A DNA stretch of 64,000 nucleotides. Source: Oceanobacillus sp. CFH 90083. GTDB lineage: Bacteria > Bacillota > Bacilli > Bacillales > Amphibacillaceae. This document shows, piece by piece, positions 28,300 through 38,067 of this stretch. Positions within the stretch are counted from its first letter, which is position 1. Every line of letters starts with the position of its first letter. Below the pieces are notes generated by a model. It was not told where the DNA came from. It searched no databases and saw nothing but the letters and a program-made list of their open reading frames with translations. The DNA lies in contig NZ_VIYG01000016.1 of NCBI RefSeq assembly GCF_009389585.1, positions 1-64,000 on the forward strand, in the 5' to 3' direction. The position numbers and the translations under genes are program-made.

Positions 28300-29647
28300 T
28301 TTCGTCTACCTCCTTTATCTTTTGTACTTTCGCTTGTACATATCCATCTTTTAACCGCAATTCGATCGGTTCTCCTTTGTTTACTTCCTTGACGGATTTA
28401 ATGACCTCACCATGCTGGTTATAGCTGATTCCGTAACCGCGCGCCATAATAGCAAGCGGATTTACCAATGTTAATTTATTGATGGAGGCATGCAGCTCAC
28501 TTTCCGATTTTGCAACCAGCTGTTTTATGGATTTGTTCAGCTCTGATAATAATCTATTCTTTTTACCAGCTGCTATTTGTATTTCTCGGGCCGGATGCTG
28601 GTTATCCAGTCTCTGTTTTAAATGTGTGAAGCTGATCTGTTTCTGGTCCATTTTTGTTTTTAACGATTTGTTTAATGTATCCAGTAAATTATCCAATTCT
28701 TGTTCTTTTTGAGCGATCAGCTGTTTCGGATATTTGAACGCATAGGTTTGACTCAAATTATTCAAACGTTTGGAATGCATTTGGATATCTGTACGCATCA
28801 CTTGTGTCAGACGCTGCTTGAAATACGATACTTTATCCAGCAGCTCTCTTTGCGAAGGGACAGCTAATTCAGCTGCTCCTGTCGGTGTCGGCGCACGTAA
28901 ATCAGCTACGAAATCAGCAATGGTTGTATCCGTTTCATGTCCTACAGCAGATATAACCGGAATTTCTGAAGCATAAATTGCTCTTGCCACTGCTTCTTCG
29001 TTAAAGCTCCATAATTCTTCAATTGAACCGCCGCCACGGCCGACGATTAAAACATCATACGCATCCGGGAATGCATTTGCATACTGTATCGCTCTTACAA
29101 TCGAACGGGCAGCCTGAGATCCTTGTACGGACACAGGCAAAACAGTAATCTTAACAGAAGGCGATCTTCTTTCAATCGTTGTTACAATATCACGGACTGC
29201 AGCCCCCGTCGGCGATGTAATAACACCAACATGATTCGGATAAACAGGAAGTTCTTTTTTTTGGTCATCAAGAAACAAGCCTTCTATTTGCAATTTTTCT
29301 TTCAATTGCTCAAAAGCTTGATACAATGCGCCAATGCCATCCGGCTCCATTTCTCGAATATAAAGCTGATACTGTCCGCTTGCCTCATAAACGCTTACCT
29401 CTCCGCGAATAAGCACACTCATGCCGTTTTCCGGACGAAATAGAAGCTTGCTGTTATTTGAAGAAAACATAACTGCCTGAATACGGGCATTATCATCTTT
29501 AATGGTCAGATACATATGCCCGCGGCTATGATGTTTAAAATTTGATATCTCCCCGCGCAGCCAAACCTGACGTAAATGAGGATCTGTATCTATCTTACGT
29601 TTCACATATCTGGTCAGGGCAGTGACCGTCAGATAGTTATCCTTCAC
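28280..29647 (-). CDS. xseA: Exodeoxyribonuclease VII large subunit
   Basis: The 455-residue protein has an N-terminal OB domain (about 1-105, with [20 protein letters not shown]), the catalytic region with [15 protein letters not shown] and [15 protein letters not shown], and a coiled-coil C-terminus. The start is GTG, overlapping the folD stop by 4 bases (GTGA), so it is translationally coupled. Confidence 0.97.
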   Translation of the reverse strand: MKDNYLTVTALTRYVKRKIDTDPHLRQVWLRGEISNFKHHSRGHMYLTIKDDNARIQAVMFSSNNSKLLFRPENGMSVLIRGEVSVYEASGQYQLYIREMEPDGIGALYQAFEQLKEKLQIEGLFLDDQKKELPVYPNHVGVITSPTGAAVRDIVTTIERRSPSVKITVLPVSVQGSQAARSIVRAIQYANAFPDAYDVLIVGRGGGSIEELWSFNEEAVARAIYASEIPVISAVGHETDTTIADFVADLRAPTPTGAAELAVPSQRELLDKVSYFKQRLTQVMRTDIQMHSKRLNNLSQTYAFKYPKQLIAQKEQELDNLLDTLNKSLKTKMDQKQISFTHLKQRLDNQHPAREIQIAAGKKNRLLSELNKSIKQLVAKSESELHASINKLTLVNPLAIMARGYGISYNQHGEVIKSVKEVNKGEPIELRLKDGYVQAKVQKIKEVDESGGREE

Positions 29648-30498
29648 TTTTCCGACAATCCTTTAGCAGCTTTAATCGTATTTTTTAAAAGCATCGTAAT
29701 CGTCATTGGACCAACACCACGAGGAACAGGTGTAATGTAGGATGCTTTTTCCTTCGCGCTTTCAAATTCAACGTCACCTGTCAGCTTTCCGTTATCCATG
29801 CGGTTAATACCAACATCAATGACAACTGCTCCATCTTTGACATAGCTTCCGTCAACAGCATGCTCCCTGCCCATTGCAACGACCAGAATATCTGCTTCAA
29901 GTGCGATCTCACGGAGATTTTTCGTACGGGAATGACAATATGTAACCGTAGCGTTTTTCTCTAAAAGTAATAACCCCATCGGTTTCCCGACAATATTACT
30001 CCGTCCGATAATCACTGCACGTTTACCTTCTATTTCAATATTTTTAGATTCAAGCATCGTCATGATTCCAAAAGGGGTACACGGTAAAAAGGTATCCTCT
30101 CCATTTACAAGCTTTCCAATATTGACCGGGTGGAATCCATCAACGTCTTTTAAAGGAGAAATAGCGTGAATCACCTTTTGCTCATCAATATGATCAGGTA
30201 ATGGTAATTGAACAAGAATTCCATGCACATCCTTATCCTTATTCTGCGCTTCGATAACCTCTAGCAGCTCCTGCTCGGATACCGATCCGGGAAGTTCAAT
30301 CAGATTAGAAGAAATGCCAGTCACATCACAAGCTTTTTCTTTCCCTTTTACATAGGATTTTGAGGCAGGATTATCCCCTACTAAAATTACTGTTAAATGA
30401 GGATGGATATGCTGCTCTTTTAAAGCCTCCACTTCTTGTTTCATTTCTGCTTTTAATTGATCTGATAATTCTTTTCCATTTAATAATTCTGCACTCAT
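29644..30498 (-). CDS. folD: FolD, methylenetetrahydrofolate dehydrogenase/cyclohydrolase
   Basis: This bifunctional enzyme interconverts 5,10-methylene-, methenyl- and 10-formyl-tetrahydrofolate. The 284-residue protein has the catalytic YVKGKEKAC segment, QLPLPDHI and the Rossmann GRSNIVGKP loop, ending with the PVPRGVGPMT motif. The longer frame to 30570 is rejected because AAGGAGGAG lies before the ATG at 30498, the family start. It is downstream of nusB by 13 bases. Confidence 0.97.
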   Translation of the reverse strand: MSAELLNGKELSDQLKAEMKQEVEALKEQHIHPHLTVILVGDNPASKSYVKGKEKACDVTGISSNLIELPGSVSEQELLEVIEAQNKDKDVHGILVQLPLPDHIDEQKVIHAISPLKDVDGFHPVNIGKLVNGEDTFLPCTPFGIMTMLESKNIEIEGKRAVIIGRSNIVGKPMGLLLLEKNATVTYCHSRTKNLREIALEADILVVAMGREHAVDGSYVKDGAVVIDVGINRMDNGKLTGDVEFESAKEKASYITPVPRGVGPMTITMLLKNTIKAAKGLSEK

Positions 30499-30511
30499 TT
30501 TTTGCTCCTCC

Positions 30512-30892
30512 TTAAGAAATAACCTTTGATAATACGCCATTAATAAATTTCCCGGATTGCTCATCACCAAATGTATGTGCCAGCTCTATTGCTTCATTGA
30601 TGGATACATTTTGAGGAATATCGTCCATGTATAATAATTCATACACAGCAAGCCTTAAAATAGTCCGTTCCACTGCTGCAATACGTTCAAGCGACCATTT
30701 TTCCAGATTTTCTGCTATTTTGGAATCAATCGCTTCTTTATAAGTAATTACTCCTTCAATCAGCATAGACAGGAATACATCCTTCCGCTCCTCTTCCTTT
30801 AGTGATTCCATTGCTAAGCTTACTTCTTCTTCGTTCATATCTAATTGAAAAAGCGTCTGGAATGCTTTTTCTCTGGCTTTATGTCGGTTCAT
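30512..30892 (-). CDS. nusB: Transcription antitermination factor NusB
   Basis: NusB with NusE binds boxA in rRNA leaders. The 126-residue all-helical protein begins NRHKAREKAFQTLFQLD and has the conserved ILRLAVYELLYMDDIPQNVSINEAIELA region. The frame is open to 30934; GAAGGAGA before the ATG at 30892 gives the family start. It is first gene of the nusB-folD-xseA-xseB-ispA run. Confidence 0.96.
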   Translation of the reverse strand: MNRHKAREKAFQTLFQLDMNEEEVSLAMESLKEEERKDVFLSMLIEGVITYKEAIDSKIAENLEKWSLERIAAVERTILRLAVYELLYMDDIPQNVSINEAIELAHTFGDEQSGKFINGVLSKVIS

Positions 30893-31008
30893 CACACGTC
30901 TCCTTCTACATTCTTCTTTTACTGTTAAAATCATAACATGTTTCCCTTATTTTTGGCTAGGATACAGTATGCCCGCTTTTTTAATAAAATGACACCTGAT
31001 TTTTCATC

Positions 31009-31040
31009 AAAAAAGAAAAACACAGGCAGTTTACCTGTGC
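31009..31040 (-). terminator. Terminator of accB-accC-yqhY
   Basis: On the minus strand CACAGG-TAAACTG-CCTGTG (31021-31039) is followed by TTTTTCTTTTTT, a strong intrinsic terminator between yqhY and nusB. Confidence 0.85.
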
Positions 31041-31124
31041 TCCTCCTTTGCTAGCTAAATGTATATTTATTCATCTTGATTCCAAAACGAAATTTTTGAG
31101 GCATGAGTCTAAAATGTAACGTAT

Positions 31125-31508
31125 TTATACAATCTCCTGGTTCTCCATTTGGATACCAGCTACATGAACATTCACTTCTTCAACCTGAATAGATGTCATC
31201 GTGTGAACATTTTGTTTAATATTTGTCTGCAGCTTTGTTGCAACTTCAGGAATCGATTTTCCAAATTTAAGGATAACATAAATATCAATAATAGCACCAT
31301 GATCAGTCAGTTCAACCCGGACACCTTTGCCATGCGTCTTCCTGCCAAACTTTTCAGCGACATCCGTTGCAAAGCTGCCATGCATTGATTTTACTCCCTC
31401 TACTTCCATAGCAGCAAATCCTGCAATCACCTCAAGGACTTCCGGTACAATCTGTACACTGCCTAAGCTGTCCCCTTCAGACATATCTAATAATAGTTGA
31501 TCACTCAT
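31125..31508 (-). CDS. yqhY: YqhY, Asp23/Gls24-family protein
   Basis: This 127-residue Asp23 protein has the domain core VQIVPEVLEVIAGFAAMEVEGV and GVRVELTDHGAIIDIYVILKFG. In B. subtilis yqhY lies behind accBC and influences acetyl-CoA carboxylase activity, and the arrangement is the same here. AAGGAG is 8 bases before the ATG at 31508; the extension to 31517 is unlikely. The gap to accC is 12 bases. Confidence 0.93.
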   Translation of the reverse strand: MSDQLLLDMSEGDSLGSVQIVPEVLEVIAGFAAMEVEGVKSMHGSFATDVAEKFGRKTHGKGVRVELTDHGAIIDIYVILKFGKSIPEVATKLQTNIKQNVHTMTSIQVEEVNVHVAGIQMENQEIV

Positions 31509-31520
31509 TGCCTTCACTCC

Positions 31521-32894
31521 TTATTTGCTACCCGCATCTCCCTTTTCTTGGATGATTGGATATTCCGTTAAGAAATTCGTATTGAAGTCTCCTTCTTTAA
31601 ACGCTGGATGGCTCATAATTTGGTATTGAAAGGGAATCGTTGTATGGACTCCTTCAACAACAAACTCTTCTAACGCACGCTTCATCCGCTCTACAGCTTC
31701 CTCTCTGGTAGAAGCATGAACAATCAGCTTAGCGACCATGGAGTCGTAGTATGGCGGAATGCGGTATCCGCTGTAAGCACCGGAGTCCACTCGAACTCCG
31801 AATCCACCCGGTGGCAGATACATTTCAATTTCTCCTGCAGAAGGCATAAAATTCTTATATGGGTCCTCCGCGTTAATACGGCACTCTATGGCATGCCCTT
31901 CAAAAGTGATATCCTCTTGTCTAAACGCCAGCTCTCTGCCATCTGCAATGCGAATTTGTTCTTTAATCAAATCCACTCCAGTAACCATTTCTGTTACCGG
32001 ATGCTCCACTTGAATACGTGTATTCATTTCCATAAAGTAAAATGCTTCCGATTGTCTGTCAAAAATATATTCAATCGTCCCTGCACCAACATAATCTACA
32101 GCCTGAGCCGCTTTTACAGAAGCTTCTCCCATCCGCTCTCTTAGTGTTTCATTAATTGCCGGTGATGGAGATTCCTCTATCAGTTTTTGCAAACGGCGTT
32201 GAATGGAGCAATCTCTTTCGCCAAGATGCACAACATTTCCATGTGTATCAGCAAGTACTTGAATTTCTACATGTCTAAAGTCTTCAATGAACTTCTCAAT
32301 ATAGACACCCGGATTACCAAAAGCTGTTTCTGCTTCTTTTTGGGTCAGCTCCATGCCTTTGATTAATTCCTCTTCCGAACGGGCTACGCGAATCCCTTTA
32401 CCGCCACCGCCAGCAGTTGCTTTGATAATAACAGGATAGCCTATTTCAGCAGCAATCTCTTTGGCGTGCTCCACCCCGTCCACAATTCCTTCTGAGCCAG
32501 GGACAACCGGTACATCTGCAGATTTCATTGTCTCTTTCGCAACGTCCTTGATTCCCATTTTTTGAATAGCTTCCGGTGTTGGACCGACAAACGTTACATT
32601 GCATGCCCTGCAAATCTCTGCAAAGTCAGCATTTTCTGCTAAAAATCCATAGCCCGGGTGTATGGCATCAGCCTCTGTAGACAATGCCACACTCATTATA
32701 TTAGTTATATTTAGATAGCTGTCCTTACTTAATTTCGGACCGACGCAATATGCTTCGTCTGCTAACTCCACATGCAAGGATTCCTGATCTGCTTCAGAAT
32801 ATATCGCAACTGTCTCTATGCCCATCTCTTTGCAGGCACGGATAATTCGGACAGCTATTTCTCCACGATTGGCAACTAATAGCTTTTTAATCAA
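31521..32894 (-). CDS. accC: Acetyl-CoA carboxylase, biotin carboxylase subunit
   Basis: AccC carboxylates the biotin on AccB with bicarbonate and ATP, the first step of fatty acid synthesis. The 457-residue ATP-grasp protein has the glycine-rich ATP loop [21 protein letters not shown] and the active-site [15 protein letters not shown]. The start is TTG after AAGGGGATGG. It is 13 bases behind accB, one operon accB-accC-yqhY. Confidence 0.97.
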   Translation of the reverse strand: MIKKLLVANRGEIAVRIIRACKEMGIETVAIYSEADQESLHVELADEAYCVGPKLSKDSYLNITNIMSVALSTEADAIHPGYGFLAENADFAEICRACNVTFVGPTPEAIQKMGIKDVAKETMKSADVPVVPGSEGIVDGVEHAKEIAAEIGYPVIIKATAGGGGKGIRVARSEEELIKGMELTQKEAETAFGNPGVYIEKFIEDFRHVEIQVLADTHGNVVHLGERDCSIQRRLQKLIEESPSPAINETLRERMGEASVKAAQAVDYVGAGTIEYIFDRQSEAFYFMEMNTRIQVEHPVTEMVTGVDLIKEQIRIADGRELAFRQEDITFEGHAIECRINAEDPYKNFMPSAGEIEMYLPPGGFGVRVDSGAYSGYRIPPYYDSMVAKLIVHASTREEAVERMKRALEEFVVEGVHTTIPFQYQIMSHPAFKEGDFNTNFLTEYPIIQEKGDAGSK

Positions 32895-32907
32895 TTATTC
32901 CATCCCC

Positions 32908-33399
32908 TTACTTCTTCTTTACTCTAAATAATGGCTGACCGTATTCTACAAGCTCGCCATTTTCAACTAAAACTTCCACAATCTCTCCATTGATTTCAGC
33001 TTCAATTTCATTAAATAATTTCATTGCTTCTACAATACATACAACTGTGCTAGGATTTACTGCACTTCCTTTTAACACAAATGGATCGCTGTCCGGGGAA
33101 GAAGAAGAATAAAATGTTCCAACCATTGGAGACACAATTTCATAATCATAATCGGCAGAAGCCTGTACTGTTTCTTCCGTTTTTGCTTCTGTTTGTGTGC
33201 TTACTTCAGGCTGTGGCTGTTGAACTGCCGGAGCTTGAGGTTCCGCTGTAACCTGAGGCGGTGTTTGAACGGTCGTAGTAACAGATCCTGTATTTTTTTT
33301 CATAGCTATCACCGCACCGTTTGCCTCATAGGAAAATTCTGTTAAGGATGATTTATCAACCATTTGAATAATTTCTCTAATTTCATCTACTTGTAACAT
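32908..33399 (-). CDS. accB: Biotin carboxyl carrier protein of acetyl-CoA carboxylase
   Basis: The 163-residue protein has an N-terminal helical part, a Pro/Gln/Ala-rich linker (about 45-80) and the C-terminal biotinyl domain with biotin-accepting Lys127 in VEAMKLFNE. The frame extends to 33414, but GAGGAG is placed for the ATG at 33399. It is the first gene of the operon. Confidence 0.96.
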   Translation of the reverse strand: MLQVDEIREIIQMVDKSSLTEFSYEANGAVIAMKKNTGSVTTTVQTPPQVTAEPQAPAVQQPQPEVSTQTEAKTEETVQASADYDYEIVSPMVGTFYSSSSPDSDPFVLKGSAVNPSTVVCIVEAMKLFNEIEAEINGEIVEVLVENGELVEYGQPLFRVKKK

Positions 33400-33517
33400 G
33401 TTGGCACTCCTCATTTCAATTAAAATCTTTTTTATGTTTCATACTGGTTGTTTTATTACCTTACCTGTTAATATATTACGATAAAATGAATAAAAACTTC
33501 AAGTATACCGTAAAAAT

Positions 33518-33632
33518 ACTATACTTTCTTAACTGTTAAGAAAGTATAAACCTTCTTACTGCATAAGTGCGACTAAAGCAATCCTGCACATTTCAGAATT
33601 GGTGACAATCAGGCTTTCTAATAAAGTAAGAT
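33518..33632 (-). repeat. Dispersed repeat R1, copy F (inverted)
   Basis: Read on the minus strand: AGGATTGCTTTAGTC, GCACTTATGCAGTAAGAAGG and TTTATACTTTCTTAAC. The middle and tail match 47224-47342 (GCGCTTATGCAGTAAGCAAG then TTTATACTTTCTTAC). Confidence 0.6.
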
Positions 33633-33699
33633 TTTTAGCTTATCATTTATATTATAACAGTTATTGGCGATAGATGTTGTTATAATCTATTTTTTACAA

Positions 33700-33735
33700 G
33701 AACAAAGCCGGCAGCTCAGGGGAGGGCTGCCGGCT
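33700..33735 (-). terminator. Terminator of the spoIIIA operon
   Basis: GCCGGCAG (33707-33714) pairs with CTGCCGGC (33727-33734), an 8-bp GC-rich stem followed on the minus strand by TTTGTTCTTG. It lies immediately after spoIIIAH. Confidence 0.8.
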
Positions 33736-33741
33736 TACTGT

Positions 33742-34317
33742 TCACTCAGCTTCTTCAGTTGTTGTTTCTGTAGTAGGTTGAAAATTAACCTCTGCTTTTA
33801 TCTCTTCTCCGAATTCGTCGCGAACCATTTGCATAATGTTCGCAGCTTCTGTTACTGGTAATTCATCTGTTTTCACGTGGACATGGACTTTATCGCCATT
33901 CGAGCGAACCAGTACATCCTCATATTCTGTTGCAGCCAGAAGCTGTTCCTGAAGAATCGTTTCTTTACTTGCTAATTCCTCCAGACTGTCAATTTCCTGC
34001 AAGGCTTCATCTTTTTCGCTTGGGGATGCACTCGCAGAAGCGACTACATCGGTCAGCTGGCTTTTTTTCCGGCTGCGTTCATCCTGGATTTCCATACGGA
34101 TGGTTGTGAACAATTCATCACTATCAACATTTTCTATATTCTCCACTTCAATTCCTTCTTCTGATTGCGTCGCTGGTATTGCGTCTTCTGAGGTCATTTC
34201 CTGCCCATCATCTACAAAAGCTAAATCATTTCCATTTGCCGAAAAGATGTAATAGACACTTAAAACAACCATCAAGCTTAACATCGTGAGTAACCATACT
34301 GTTTGTTTTTTTAACAT
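33742..34317 (-). CDS. spoIIIAH: SpoIIIAH, stage III sporulation channel protein
   Basis: This mother-cell membrane protein has an extracellular ring-forming domain that binds forespore SpoIIQ to build the feeding channel. The 191-residue protein has one membrane segment (9-27), an acidic linker and a C-terminal YscJ/FliF-like ring-building fold with EEIDSLEELASKETILQEQL and VRSNGDKVHVHVKTDEL. It is last in the operon and followed by a terminator. Confidence 0.95.
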   Translation of the reverse strand: MLKKQTVWLLTMLSLMVVLSVYYIFSANGNDLAFVDDGQEMTSEDAIPATQSEEGIEVENIENVDSDELFTTIRMEIQDERSRKKSQLTDVVASASASPSEKDEALQEIDSLEELASKETILQEQLLAATEYEDVLVRSNGDKVHVHVKTDELPVTEAANIMQMVRDEFGEEIKAEVNFQPTTETTTEEAE

Positions 34318-34330
34318 ACATTTTACCTCC

Positions 34331-34969
34331 TTAATTTTTAGGCATCACTGAAATTTTATGTGAAGGGACATCTAACACTCTGGATACTGCTTCAATGACT
34401 TGACTTTTCATCGATTGGCTTTCCAAACCTTGTGCAACAATAAATACCCCCCGTACTTCCGGCTGTTTTGTTTGTACAAGTAAAGGGATTTCCTGATCCC
34501 CTTGACGGTAAAGTACGACCTGATGATCATCTGTCTGATCCTCCACTACTCTGGAGCCTCCATTTCGATCTGTTTCATCTGTCGTTTGCTGTCCTGTCGT
34601 TCTATTTTTTTCATACACATGCTCGCTGGTAGCTTCTAAATTAATCATGACTTCCGTTTCGGAAACACCGTTCATTTGATTCAGCATGCCGGCCAGCTGC
34701 TCACCTAATTCATCTTCCAGTTCTTTCACTCCATCATCTGCAGCTTCTGACGCTGTCTCTTCCGAAATTTCTATCTGCGAATCGTCATAAGGAGCGGGCT
34801 GGACCTCCTGTTCCGGTTTTAATACATTACTGATAATCATAAATAGAATCCCTACTAACCCTAAAATGACAATAAATCCTATTTTTTTAGATGGTTGTTT
34901 TTGTTCTTTTCCTGAAGCTTGTTCCCTATCTGTGGTCTGTTTTAAAAAGTGAGTTAGTTTATTTTTCAA
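34331..34969 (-). CDS. spoIIIAG: SpoIIIAG, stage III sporulation ring protein
   Basis: The protein has one membrane segment (about 28-46) and an external domain with LAGMLNQMNGVSETEVMINLEA and VRGVFIVAQGLES. It forms the large ring of the mother-cell channel. AAGGAGAGG precedes a TTG at 34969 that overlaps the spoIIIAF stop by 4 bases (TTGA). The longer frame from a TTG at 34987 is less likely. 212 residues, near the family's length. Confidence 0.92.
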   Translation of the reverse strand: MKNKLTHFLKQTTDREQASGKEQKQPSKKIGFIVILGLVGILFMIISNVLKPEQEVQPAPYDDSQIEISEETASEAADDGVKELEDELGEQLAGMLNQMNGVSETEVMINLEATSEHVYEKNRTTGQQTTDETDRNGGSRVVEDQTDDHQVVLYRQGDQEIPLLVQTKQPEVRGVFIVAQGLESQSMKSQVIEAVSRVLDVPSHKISVMPKN

Positions 34970-35595
34970 AGTCCCTCTCCTTCCCAATAGACCGTTATTT
35001 CTTTCTCCTCAATTTCCCAAATCTCTTTTAAAAGGACCTCGATCTCTTGTAATAATTCATCTGCTTGCTCTTCCTCCTCATTGCCCCATTCAATAACAAC
35101 ATCTTCAACCGTATTCATCGCTCCTTCCCCTGGCTCTGATTCTGTTATATAAACAATGACCTCTGTCAGCTCCTCATAGGATACGGAGTCCGTTACAGAA
35201 AATTGGAAATCAATAGAGGCAATCTCTGCATCAAATTCCTCTCTCAAAGAATCAGCCGCTATTTTTTCCAATTCAATAGCCATTTGTTCTAAAATATATG
35301 CATCTTGTCCACTTTCTATTTCTCTTTTTTCTAAATCGATTTGATTTTCTATCGAGGGCTGTCCGTGAAGCTGGCTCTCTATATTGTTCATCGAGCTTGA
35401 TATCGCTGAATTTATATCCGTATTAAACAAATAAAAAACAGGCTGAAGCAGAATCAAAATTAAGATTAAACTAATGGCCAGCCGTACATATTTTTGCAGG
35501 TGATTCGCTGGAATAAGCAAATCAATCACAGAGGCCAGAATAATAAATAAAATGATCTGTGTCACCCAGTCTGTAAATATATCGATTCTCATCAA
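34966..35595 (-). CDS. spoIIIAF: SpoIIIAF, stage III sporulation membrane protein
   Basis: The protein has two N-terminal membrane segments (about 11-28 and 36-56) followed by a mostly acidic external domain of about 150 residues, as in B. subtilis SpoIIIAF (206). The start could be TTG at 35595 or the ATG one codon later; AGGGG lies close before both. It is coupled to spoIIIAG. Confidence 0.9.
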   Translation of the reverse strand: MMRIDIFTDWVTQIILFIILASVIDLLIPANHLQKYVRLAISLILILILLQPVFYLFNTDINSAISSSMNNIESQLHGQPSIENQIDLEKREIESGQDAYILEQMAIELEKIAADSLREEFDAEIASIDFQFSVTDSVSYEELTEVIVYITESEPGEGAMNTVEDVVIEWGNEEEEQADELLQEIEVLLKEIWEIEEKEITVYWEGEGL

Positions 35596-35598
35596 CCC

Positions 35599-36807
35599 CT
35601 ATCTCAGTAAGACGGTCAGATTACTTGCTGCAACAATAATAACAATCCCCAGAAAGAACATCAGAGACACAGCCAATAGACAGGCCAGAATAAATAAAAT
35701 ATACGTACTCACTGTATTTAAGCACTGTATAATCGGCCCCCCGCCAATCGGCTGCAATATGGCAGCTGCCAGTTTATAAATAATTGCAATAACGCCTACT
35801 TTCAAAGCGGGAAAGGCGACAATAAATAAAATAATAAACAGACCAATCATCCCGACTGCATTTTTTAAAATAAGCGATGCACTAAGAATCGTATCTGCGG
35901 CATCTGTAAAGGTCCGCCCTAATACGGGTATAAAATTTCCTGTTACAAACTTTGCTGTTTTCATCGCTACTCCATCTTGAATTGCTGTTGCTGTACCCTG
36001 GACAGAAATAACTCCCAAAAAAATAGTTAAGAAAATACCGAGACTTCCAACTGCAACATTTCTAAACAGATTCGCTAAATGCGTTACTTTAAAATGACTG
36101 TTCAAGCTGCTGATAATCACCAGCATGGCGGAGAGGAACAATAAGGGCAGGACAAAGGCTGAAATAAACACACCACTAAAATGAATAAAGAAAATGATAA
36201 TCGGATGAAAAAACGAGACAGAAATCACATTTCCAAAGCTCGCCATCATCCCCAGTACGAGTGGAAGAAGTGCAATCATAAAGCTTTGCATCGTATCTAT
36301 AGCTTCTTTTGTATAGGAGGTCGCCAGATAAAAACTATTCAATACAATAAACAATAAGACGAGAAAAACAACAAAATAAGCAACCTTACTGACTGTTGTC
36401 TGTTCAAAAGCTGACTGAATCGACTGTAGAACAACTGCAAATAAAGTCAGCATCAAAAGCGTTCCTAAAAGCTTCCCATTAACAATCAGTTCATGCAGAA
36501 GATAGCGTAAAAAATACAGCAGAATATCCTGAATCGAAAAGTTATTTCCATTCTTAATCCATTCATAGATACTAATTTTTTGTAAATCAGGCAGGTTATC
36601 ACCATATTCCATGATTAACTGATCCCAATAGGATTGAATCTCATCAAGCGAAATCTCATCTAATAAGGTATTTTGCAGCGTCTCTTCTTCCTCATCCGTC
36701 ATCGGGGCATCCACAGCTTGAACGGCAACCGGATTTCCTTGAATAACAATAAAGGCAATGAATAGCATGCAAAGCACTCGGAGCAGTCTGGCAGGTATTC
36801 TGAACAA
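35599..36807 (-). CDS. spoIIIAE: SpoIIIAE, polytopic sporulation channel protein
   Basis: The 402-residue protein has a cleavable-type signal (residues 1-31, ending VQA) and about eight membrane segments, with conserved TFTDAADTILSASLILKNAVG and PIGGGPIIQCLNTVS. It is required in the mother cell for forespore sigma-G activity. It starts at TTG after AAAGGGAG. The gap to spoIIIAD is 39 bases, and spoIIIAF follows after 3. Confidence 0.94.
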   Translation of the reverse strand: MFRIPARLLRVLCMLFIAFIVIQGNPVAVQAVDAPMTDEEEETLQNTLLDEISLDEIQSYWDQLIMEYGDNLPDLQKISIYEWIKNGNNFSIQDILLYFLRYLLHELIVNGKLLGTLLMLTLFAVVLQSIQSAFEQTTVSKVAYFVVFLVLLFIVLNSFYLATSYTKEAIDTMQSFMIALLPLVLGMMASFGNVISVSFFHPIIIFFIHFSGVFISAFVLPLLFLSAMLVIISSLNSHFKVTHLANLFRNVAVGSLGIFLTIFLGVISVQGTATAIQDGVAMKTAKFVTGNFIPVLGRTFTDAADTILSASLILKNAVGMIGLFIILFIVAFPALKVGVIAIIYKLAAAILQPIGGGPIIQCLNTVSTYILFILACLLAVSLMFFLGIVIIVAASNLTVLLR

Positions 36808-36846
36808 TTTGGATACTCCCTTTCCCGGCCTCGTTTTCTTCCGTCA

Positions 36847-37239
36847 TCAAACATTAGGGATAAAACCGATAATTGCTTCAATGACCGCAGTAATAATAGG
36901 AACCGCGAGCAGTAAAATAAATATTTTTCCTGCTAATTCAATGTATTTTGATACAGAATTCAGACCGGCATCCTTGGTTAGATGCGCACCGATTTCAGCA
37001 ATATAGGAGATACCGATAATTTTTAAAATCGTTGTCAAATAAAGCCCTTGCACATTAGCCTGGTCGCCAAGCCTTTGAATGGTTTCAAATATTAATTGGA
37101 TTTGCTGAATAATGGAGAAAAAGATTACAATGCCTGTAATAAGAATAATTAAAAAAGCAATGGAAGCATGAACCTCTTTCAGAAGGATATATAATATGCT
37201 GGCTAGTACACCTAAAATCGTAATTTGGAGAATATCCAT
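36847..37239 (-). CDS. spoIIIAD: SpoIIIAD, small sporulation membrane protein
   Basis: This 130-residue protein has four membrane segments and the family pieces ILKIIGISYIAEIGAHLTKDAG and SKYIELAGKIFILLLAVPI. The ATG at 37239 is better placed after AAGGAG than a TTG two codons earlier. A short R2-end fragment (ATGTTCAAAAAT) lies just upstream, at about 37260. Confidence 0.92.
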   Translation of the reverse strand: MDILQITILGVLASILYILLKEVHASIAFLIILITGIVIFFSIIQQIQLIFETIQRLGDQANVQGLYLTTILKIIGISYIAEIGAHLTKDAGLNSVSKYIELAGKIFILLLAVPIITAVIEAIIGFIPNV

Positions 37240-37297
37240 ATCCAATCTCCTTATAAGGGATGTTCAAAAATAATACGGCGAATTTCTGAACCCGTAA

Positions 37298-37498
37298 TTA
37301 AAATAGAAATACAGATCTAATTTGCTGAAATAAATCGGAGAGTCCATTCACTACAATGAGCAGAACGAGTATAAAACCGATTAATGTGGCAAATTGTGCA
37401 ATTTCCTCCTTGCCCATCTGCTTTAAAATCGTATGGATAAGCGCAACAATAATGCCGATACCAGCAATTTGAAATAGAATTAATGCATCCACAAACAT
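37298..37498 (-). CDS. spoIIIAC: SpoIIIAC, small sporulation membrane protein
   Basis: This 66-residue protein has two membrane segments and the family stretch LIHTILKQMGKEEIAQFATLIG. GGAAGGGGCAAGG precedes the ATG. It is paralogous in sequence pattern to SpoIIIAD's C-terminal half, as known for the family. Confidence 0.93.
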   Translation of the reverse strand: MFVDALILFQIAGIGIIVALIHTILKQMGKEEIAQFATLIGFILVLLIVVNGLSDLFQQIRSVFLF

Positions 37499-37554
37499 AT
37501 CCTTGCCCCTTCCCTAATGCCATCAATTTCCCTTTAAGAGGATATTCACGCATT

Positions 37555-38067
37555 TTAAATAAATAAAAGCGCTAGAAAGATACCGCATAGAAGTCCTAAC
37601 ACATTCGACAGCTTCCCATACGTTTGAAAACGTTCGGTGGCATTTTTCCATTGCTCTTCTAAATAAAGATTTGTTAATTTTAAGTGTTTTTGCTGTTGCT
37701 CTATATCATGCTGACCAAGTGTTCTGCCAAATTGAATCAATATTTCCAGCTCGCTTTGTTGCAGGGAGGATCTTCCAATTAATCGTTGCGCACATCCTTG
37801 CCATATGTCATCGAAGTCTTTTTCCTTATTTTCCAGATCCTTCGCCAGCTCTAGATAAAATAGAGCAACTGGACCTCGTAATTTCTTACCAATTATTTGA
37901 AATGCTTCTTGTAACGGAACTTGACTATATACCATTTCCGCCTCTAAAATCTGAAGTGATTGTAATAATAATTGAATATGCCTGGGGCGCTGTTTTAATG
38001 CTTTGCCCCATTCCCATCCAAGTGCTGTAGACATACTAATTAAAAGCAGCACGCCAATCCACTTCAA
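37555..38067 (-). CDS. spoIIIAB: SpoIIIAB, sporulation protein
   Basis: The protein has an N-terminal membrane segment, a helical region with RPRHIQLLLQSLQILEAEM, FGRTLGQHD, and a C-terminal membrane segment, the GspF/FliH-like layout of SpoIIIAB. The open frame extends to 38136 inside spoIIIAA. AGAGGTGG before a TTG at 38067 gives LKWIGVLL, like B. subtilis, and a 170-residue protein. It overlaps the end of spoIIIAA by about 30 bases. Confidence 0.9.
   Translation of the reverse strand: MKWIGVLLLISMSTALGWEWGKALKQRPRHIQLLLQSLQILEAEMVYSQVPLQEAFQIIGKKLRGPVALFYLELAKDLENKEKDFDDIWQGCAQRLIGRSSLQQSELEILIQFGRTLGQHDIEQQQKHLKLTNLYLEEQWKNATERFQTYGKLSNVLGLLCGIFLALLFI

Larger units (their letters stand above)
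33400..33741. other. Region between accB and spoIIIAH (342 bases)
   Basis: It contains an inverted R1 copy (33518-33632) that includes a perfect 13-bp inverted repeat TATACTTTCTTAA/TTAAGAAAGTATA with a 3-base loop (33520-33548), and the spoIIIA terminator (33707-33734). The accB promoter must be here, but I could not pick it with confidence. Confidence 0.6.
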
